Position numbers and translations under genes: made by a program | Notes under the pieces: generated by a model | The model's database searches: none | The model's input: only the letters and a program-made list of their open reading frames with translations | What the model was told of the DNA's origin: nothing | In this document: positions 60,135 through 64,000 of the stretch, one piece after another | How positions within the stretch are numbered: position 1 is the stretch's first letter | Layout: each line of letters opens with the position of its first letter | Assembly (NCBI GenBank): GCA_902592715.1 | Contig: CACJFS010000002.1 | Span: 39,643-103,642 of the forward strand | Origin: an uncultured Pelagibacteraceae bacterium | GTDB taxonomy: Bacteria; Pseudomonadota; Alphaproteobacteria; Pelagibacterales; Pelagibacteraceae | Direction of reading: 5' to 3' | DNA length: 64,000 bases

Positions 60135-61091
60135 ATGCTATTTTTAATAATAAAAAGAATTTTGTTAGGTTTAATAACCTTATTTATTGTGTCTATTATA
60201 ACATTTGTTGGCACTGAGATTTTACCAGGAGATGCTTGCACAACTTATCTTGAGAGACAGGCTTTTGGAGAACAATTAGAAGCTTGCTACAAAAGACTAG
60301 GATTAAATGTTCCAGCTTATGAGAGATATGTATCGTGGGCATTAAATGCTATTCAAGGTGACTTTGGCTATTCCTTAAGCGGCGAGATGCCTATTAAAGA
60401 TGTTTTGGGACCTAAAATAAAAAACTCCTTAGTCTTGGCTTCGGCCGCTATATTTATTGGAATTCCAATAGCTTTAATTTTAGGAATAGTTACTGCACTT
60501 TGGAGAGACAAACTCCCTGATGTTGCTATTTCAACATTTACTATTTTTGCAATGACTATTCCTGAATTTATAAGTGCAACTTTATTAATTTTGATTGTTG
60601 CTATATGGTTGGAGTGGCTTCCAGGTATTGTAATTGTTCCAACTGATGTAACTTTTTTTGAATTGTTACCAAATATAATTTTACCTGTAATTGCAATTGC
60701 AATGATAATGACAGCTCATATGGCAAGAATGGTTAGATCTAGTGTTATTCAAGTTATGGCAAGTGATTATGTGCAAATGGCAATTCTCAAAGGAGTACCA
60801 TATTGGAAAATGGTATTTAAACATGTTTTACCAAATGCGCTTTTACCTGCAATAAATGTTGTAGCTTTAACTATTGCTTGGTTATTAGGAGGAGTAGTTG
60901 TAACAGAGGTGGTATTTAATTATCCTGGTCTTGGAAGACTAGTTATAGAATCTATCTCTAATAGAGATTTGCCAGTAGTTCAAGCTTTGGCACTTATTCT
61001 TGCATCAATATATGTAAGTATAAATTTATTGGCTGATTTAATGACGCTGATGTTAAATCCAAGATTAAAAACTTTGCAAATAAGAAAATAA
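60135..61091 (+). CDS. dppB: Peptide-type ABC permease DppB-like
   Basis: A 318-residue permease with the N-terminal membrane segment (ITLFIVSIITFVGTEILPGDAC) and periplasmic loop of the OppB/DppB family, then the transport domain. The coupling loop is MASDYVQMAILKGVPYWKMVFKHVLPNALLP near 213-243, and the family tail TEVVFNYPGLGRLVIESI follows. It works with DppC as the transmembrane part. A hairpin precedes it, so its level is probably lower than that of the binding protein. Confidence 0.92.
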   Translation: MLFLIIKRILLGLITLFIVSIITFVGTEILPGDACTTYLERQAFGEQLEACYKRLGLNVPAYERYVSWALNAIQGDFGYSLSGEMPIKDVLGPKIKNSLVLASAAIFIGIPIALILGIVTALWRDKLPDVAISTFTIFAMTIPEFISATLLILIVAIWLEWLPGIVIVPTDVTFFELLPNIILPVIAIAMIMTAHMARMVRSSVIQVMASDYVQMAILKGVPYWKMVFKHVLPNALLPAINVVALTIAWLLGGVVVTEVVFNYPGLGRLVIESISNRDLPVVQALALILASIYVSINLLADLMTLMLNPRLKTLQIRK

Positions 61092-61092
61092 A

Positions 61093-61986
61093 ATGAAATT
61101 TAATAACATCTCAGAAGAAGGAAAAAAAAGCTCTTTTTCAAAGGTTTTAGAAGTTTTAAAAACTATGGCTTCAAAACCATCTGGTTTTATTGGCTTAAGT
61201 ATTTTGGTCTTTCATATAATTTTAGCTGTTATTAGTCCATACATTGCTCCATACGATTATAAAGCAATAGACCCAGCCATGATGCTTTCAGCACCATCCT
61301 CTGAGTTTTGGTTTGGAACAGATGACCTTGGAAGAGATGTTTTCACAAGAACAATTTTAGGCGGAAGAACTGCTTTGACTGTAACATTTTTTGGCTCATT
61401 AATAGCATTGCTTTGGGGAGGTCTATTAGGAATATTTTGTGGTTTAGTAGGAGGTAAAATTGATGATGTTGTAATGAGAGTTGTTGATGCATTCTTGTCT
61501 ATTCCATGGATATTAGCAATGCTTTTAATAGTTTCCTTGCTTGGAACTACTACTGAAGTTTTAATACCAGCTCTTGGTTTTTTTTATGGAAAAGGAATTG
61601 TAAGAGTTGCAAGAGCAGCTACGCATGATGTTATAGCTAAAGATTTCATAGTTTCTGCTCGAGCAAGAGGCCACAGTAATTTTTCAATAATGTGGAATGA
61701 AATAATTCCAAACGTTAGAGATGCCATCTTAGTTGAGGGAGCTATGAGATGGTCATGGATGTTACTTGGATTTAGTTCATTATCTTTTTTAGGTTTTGGG
61801 GTAAGTCCTCCAACACCAGATTGGGGATTAATGATATCTAATGGTAGAGGATTAATGTCCTTTGCATATTGGTCTGTGATAGCTCCAATTGTTGGTCTTA
61901 GTAGTTTAATAATTGGAATTAATTTAACCGCGGATGCTTTTGCAAAAGCTTTAGGCATTGATAGAGCAACTAAAGCGCCAGTGTAG
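61093..61986 (+). CDS. dppC: Peptide-type ABC permease DppC-like
   Basis: A 297-residue permease of the OppC/DppC type. After a basic N-terminus come a first membrane segment near 33-51, the periplasmic motif FWFGTDDLGRDVFTRTILGGRT near 72-93 which is diagnostic for this family, and the coupling loop AKDFIVSARARGHSNFSIMWNEIIPN near 180-206. It is one base from dppB and three bases from the following ATPase gene. Confidence 0.93.
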   Translation: MKFNNISEEGKKSSFSKVLEVLKTMASKPSGFIGLSILVFHIILAVISPYIAPYDYKAIDPAMMLSAPSSEFWFGTDDLGRDVFTRTILGGRTALTVTFFGSLIALLWGGLLGIFCGLVGGKIDDVVMRVVDAFLSIPWILAMLLIVSLLGTTTEVLIPALGFFYGKGIVRVARAATHDVIAKDFIVSARARGHSNFSIMWNEIIPNVRDAILVEGAMRWSWMLLGFSSLSFLGFGVSPPTPDWGLMISNGRGLMSFAYWSVIAPIVGLSSLIIGINLTADAFAKALGIDRATKAPV

Positions 61987-61989
61987 TTT

Positions 61990-64000
61990 ATGTCTGAGAT
62001 AATTCAAAACGTTAAAAATTTATCTATAGGATTTAAAAGCAAAAAAGGTGAGGAGATTTTAATTCTAAGAAATATTAGTACAAATATTAAAAAAGGTGAG
62101 ACAGTTGGAATAGTAGGCGAATCTGGATCAGGCAAAAGCACACTAGCATTAGCCATGATGGGATATGTTAAACATGGCCTTTACACAATTGGTGGAGAAT
62201 GTGAGTTTAATTCATCAAATCTTCTTGCAATGAATAGTAGAGAATTAGAAAAAATTAGAGGAAGAAAGATTGCAATGATCCCTCAGAACGCAGGTCAAGC
62301 ATTAACACCAAATCTAAAGATAGGTTATCAAATAGATGAAGCATTACAGTTACATTCAAATTTAAATAAACAAAAAAGAGACGAAAAAATCTCAGAATTA
62401 TTAAATAAAGTAAGACTTCCATCACCAGACACAATAGCACTAAGGTACCCACATGAACTTTCTGGTGGACAACAACAAAGAGTGGCAGTTGCCATGGCAC
62501 TTGCTGGAAAACCAGATTTATTACTTTTAGATGAACCGACTACAGGTTTGGATGTTACCACTCAAGCTCATGTGTTAGAGCTCTTGAATTTTATTGCAAA
62601 AGATACAGGCACCTCAATGGTTTATGTGAGCCATGATCTTGGAGCAATAGCTCAAGTGAGTGACAGAATTATTGTTATGTATTCTGGAGAAATAGTTTTA
62701 GAAGGTCCATCAAGAAGTATTCTTAAAAAACCTATACATCCCTATACATTCGGATTACTAAAATCTATTCCGAAATTATCTTTAGCAGGATTACCAGAAT
62801 CCATGCCAGGAAGCCAACCTCAGCCAGGCTCAATATCAAGAGGATGTAGTTTTTATGATAGATGTAATTTTTCATCTGAAAGATGTAAAAATAATTCGCC
62901 TGAGTTAGAATATTTGGAAGATTTAAAAACCAGCATTAAATGTTTTAACTACAAAAATCTAATAAATGATAACGAAGTAAATCAAAATGTTAAAAAAATT
63001 AATACTAAATCGCAAGACAAGGAAATATTAACCTTATCTGAAGTTTCAATAAGTTATGCTAAACAAAAGCTTTTGGATCAGGTATTTAATAAAATTACTG
63101 ATGATAATCCAACTGTCAAAGATATTAATATTAATATTAAAAAAGGTGAAACCATAGCTTTAGTAGGCGAGTCTGGAAGTGGAAAATCAACTATTCTTAA
63201 ATCTATAGCGGGCTTACTTAGAACGAAAGATGGTGTAATAACTTTTGATCAAAATAGGAAGTTACCTTCTGACTTGAAACTAAGAAATCCAAATGAATTG
63301 AGAATTATTCAATTAATCTTTCAGAACCCAGACGAGTCTTTAAATCCAAATCATACAGTTGAGGAAATTATTTCACAACCATTGAAATTATATTTTGGTC
63401 TTAAAGGTGAAGAGTTAAAAAAAAATATAATTGAGCTTTTAGAAAAAGTAAGACTTGGTGAATTTTATATGTCCAGATATCCTAGACAATTGTCTGGTGG
63501 TGAAAAACAAAGAGTAGCAGTTGCAAGAGCATTTGCTGCAAAGCCTGATATAATTTTATGTGATGAGGTCACTTCAGCATTGGATGTTTCAGTTCAGGCG
63601 GCAGTATTAAATTTGTTGCAACAACTTAAAGAAGATTTTGGTACTACATATATATTTGTCTCACATGATTTAGCCGTAGTCAGAGCGATAAGTGATAGGG
63701 TTGCTGTTCTTTACCAAGGAAGATTATGTGAGGTAGGACCTTCGAAGGATGTTTATCAATTCCCTTCTCATCCTTATACAGAAGTTTTATTGGGGGCTGT
63801 ATTAGAACCAGATCCAGATATTAAACCAAAATTAGTTGCCGAAGATATTGTAGAAGAAAAGCCACCTCAAAAAGGATGTAGTTTTCAAGGGAGATGTTCA
63901 AGAATATTAGGTGATATTTGTAAAAATGAGGTACCACCATGGCAAATAACTAACAGTGGAAACTCTATCAGATGCCATATACCACTAAAGGAATTACAAA
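61990..64000 (+). CDS. Peptide-type ABC ATPase, DppD-DppF fusion (3' end outside window)
   Basis: The frame runs from the ATG at 61990 to the end of the window without a stop: 670 codons. It holds two ATPase domains in one chain. The first has Walker A G43-ESGSGKST, signature SGGQQQRV at 158 and Walker B LLLDEPTTGLD (D181-E182), then an oligopeptide-transporter C-terminal region with four cysteines (RGCSFYDRC near 286). The second has Walker A from residue 393, signature LSGGEKQRV at 501 and Walker B ILCDEVTSALD (D525-E526), then the second cysteine-rich tail. Both sites are intact, as in GsiA/YejF-type fused ATPases. It ends the operon's visible part. Confidence 0.93.
   Translation, partial: MSEIIQNVKNLSIGFKSKKGEEILILRNISTNIKKGETVGIVGESGSGKSTLALAMMGYVKHGLYTIGGECEFNSSNLLAMNSRELEKIRGRKIAMIPQNAGQALTPNLKIGYQIDEALQLHSNLNKQKRDEKISELLNKVRLPSPDTIALRYPHELSGGQQQRVAVAMALAGKPDLLLLDEPTTGLDVTTQAHVLELLNFIAKDTGTSMVYVSHDLGAIAQVSDRIIVMYSGEIVLEGPSRSILKKPIHPYTFGLLKSIPKLSLAGLPESMPGSQPQPGSISRGCSFYDRCNFSSERCKNNSPELEYLEDLKTSIKCFNYKNLINDNEVNQNVKKINTKSQDKEILTLSEVSISYAKQKLLDQVFNKITDDNPTVKDININIKKGETIALVGESGSGKSTILKSIAGLLRTKDGVITFDQNRKLPSDLKLRNPNELRIIQLIFQNPDESLNPNHTVEEIISQPLKLYFGLKGEELKKNIIELLEKVRLGEFYMSRYPRQLSGGEKQRVAVARAFAAKPDIILCDEVTSALDVSVQAAVLNLLQQLKEDFGTTYIFVSHDLAVVRAISDRVAVLYQGRLCEVGPSKDVYQFPSHPYTEVLLGAVLEPDPDIKPKLVAEDIVEEKPPQKGCSFQGRCSRILGDICKNEVPPWQITNSGNSIRCHIPLKELQ

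Noticed and set aside
61584..61958. 124-codon antisense open frame over the dppC-type gene
   Set aside because: Shadow of a strongly conserved permease.

Overview
The window looks like a piece of a streamlined marine alphaproteobacterial genome of the SAR11/Pelagibacterales kind. This is inferred from the strong AT bias, genes that abut or overlap by 1-11 bases, no stretch of 300 bases without a gene, and a content dominated by ABC importers and enzymes for methylated osmolytes and amino acids. These include a DmdA-like DMSP demethylase, glycine betaine uptake, carnitine breakdown and homocysteine methyltransferases. No rRNA, tRNA, CRISPR array, insertion sequence, phage gene or plasmid function was seen. 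The window starts inside a pentapeptide-repeat gene and ends inside an ABC ATPase gene.

Region by region. 1-7762: a plus-strand operon with CsiD (glutarate 2-hydroxylase), a pyrroline-5-carboxylate reductase-like protein, the ABC parts LivG-LivF-LivH-LivM and a LysE/ArgO-type exporter; the matching LivK binding protein converges on it. 7836-14397: a minus-strand operon of uncertain substrate (LLM flavin monooxygenase, ThDP enzyme, PF06684 protein, alpha/beta hydrolase, aldehyde dehydrogenase, DMT permease). 14500-20947: a minus-strand catabolic run (IPNS-type dioxygenase, DMT permease, GMC oxidoreductase, TauD-type dioxygenase, betainyl-CoA thioesterase-like protein, CitE-like lyase, class II aldolase). 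20977-24656: a plus-strand run starting with CdhC- and CdhA-type carnitine enzymes, then a second LLM plus hydrolase pair. 24661-33624: an SDR, a PhyH-like dioxygenase, a ProV/ProW/ProX glycine betaine importer with two ATPases and a double permease, a gamma-butyrobetaine hydroxylase-like dioxygenase and a glycerophosphodiesterase. 33617-44466: permeases, an iron alcohol dehydrogenase, an amidase, two homocysteine methyltransferases, MsrA, an aldehyde dehydrogenase and a 3-hydroxyisobutyrate dehydrogenase-like protein. 44526-50962: an EutA-like racemase-fold protein, a DoeA-like M24 hydrolase and a Pot-type ABC importer. 50964-58444: thiolase, DmdA-like, transthyretin-like hydrolase, ThDP enzyme, FMN hydroxyacid oxidase, peptidase E and a second GcvT-fold protein. 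58561-64000: a Dpp/Opp-type peptide importer.

How the genes fit together. The clearest theme is quaternary-amine use. Gamma-butyrobetaine would be hydroxylated to carnitine (27455-28588), oxidised to 3-dehydrocarnitine (21864-22808), cleaved with acetyl-CoA to acetoacetate and betainyl-CoA (20977-21864) and hydrolysed to glycine betaine (18884-19351). Glycine betaine can also be imported (26313-33624), and its methyl groups could feed homocysteine methyltransferases and GcvT-fold demethylases elsewhere in the window. Five different Fe(II)/2-oxoglutarate dioxygenases lie in the first 29 kb. Four ABC importers are present. Each binding-protein gene has a strong Shine-Dalgarno sequence and its own hairpin directly after it, which suggests that binding proteins are made in excess over their membrane parts.
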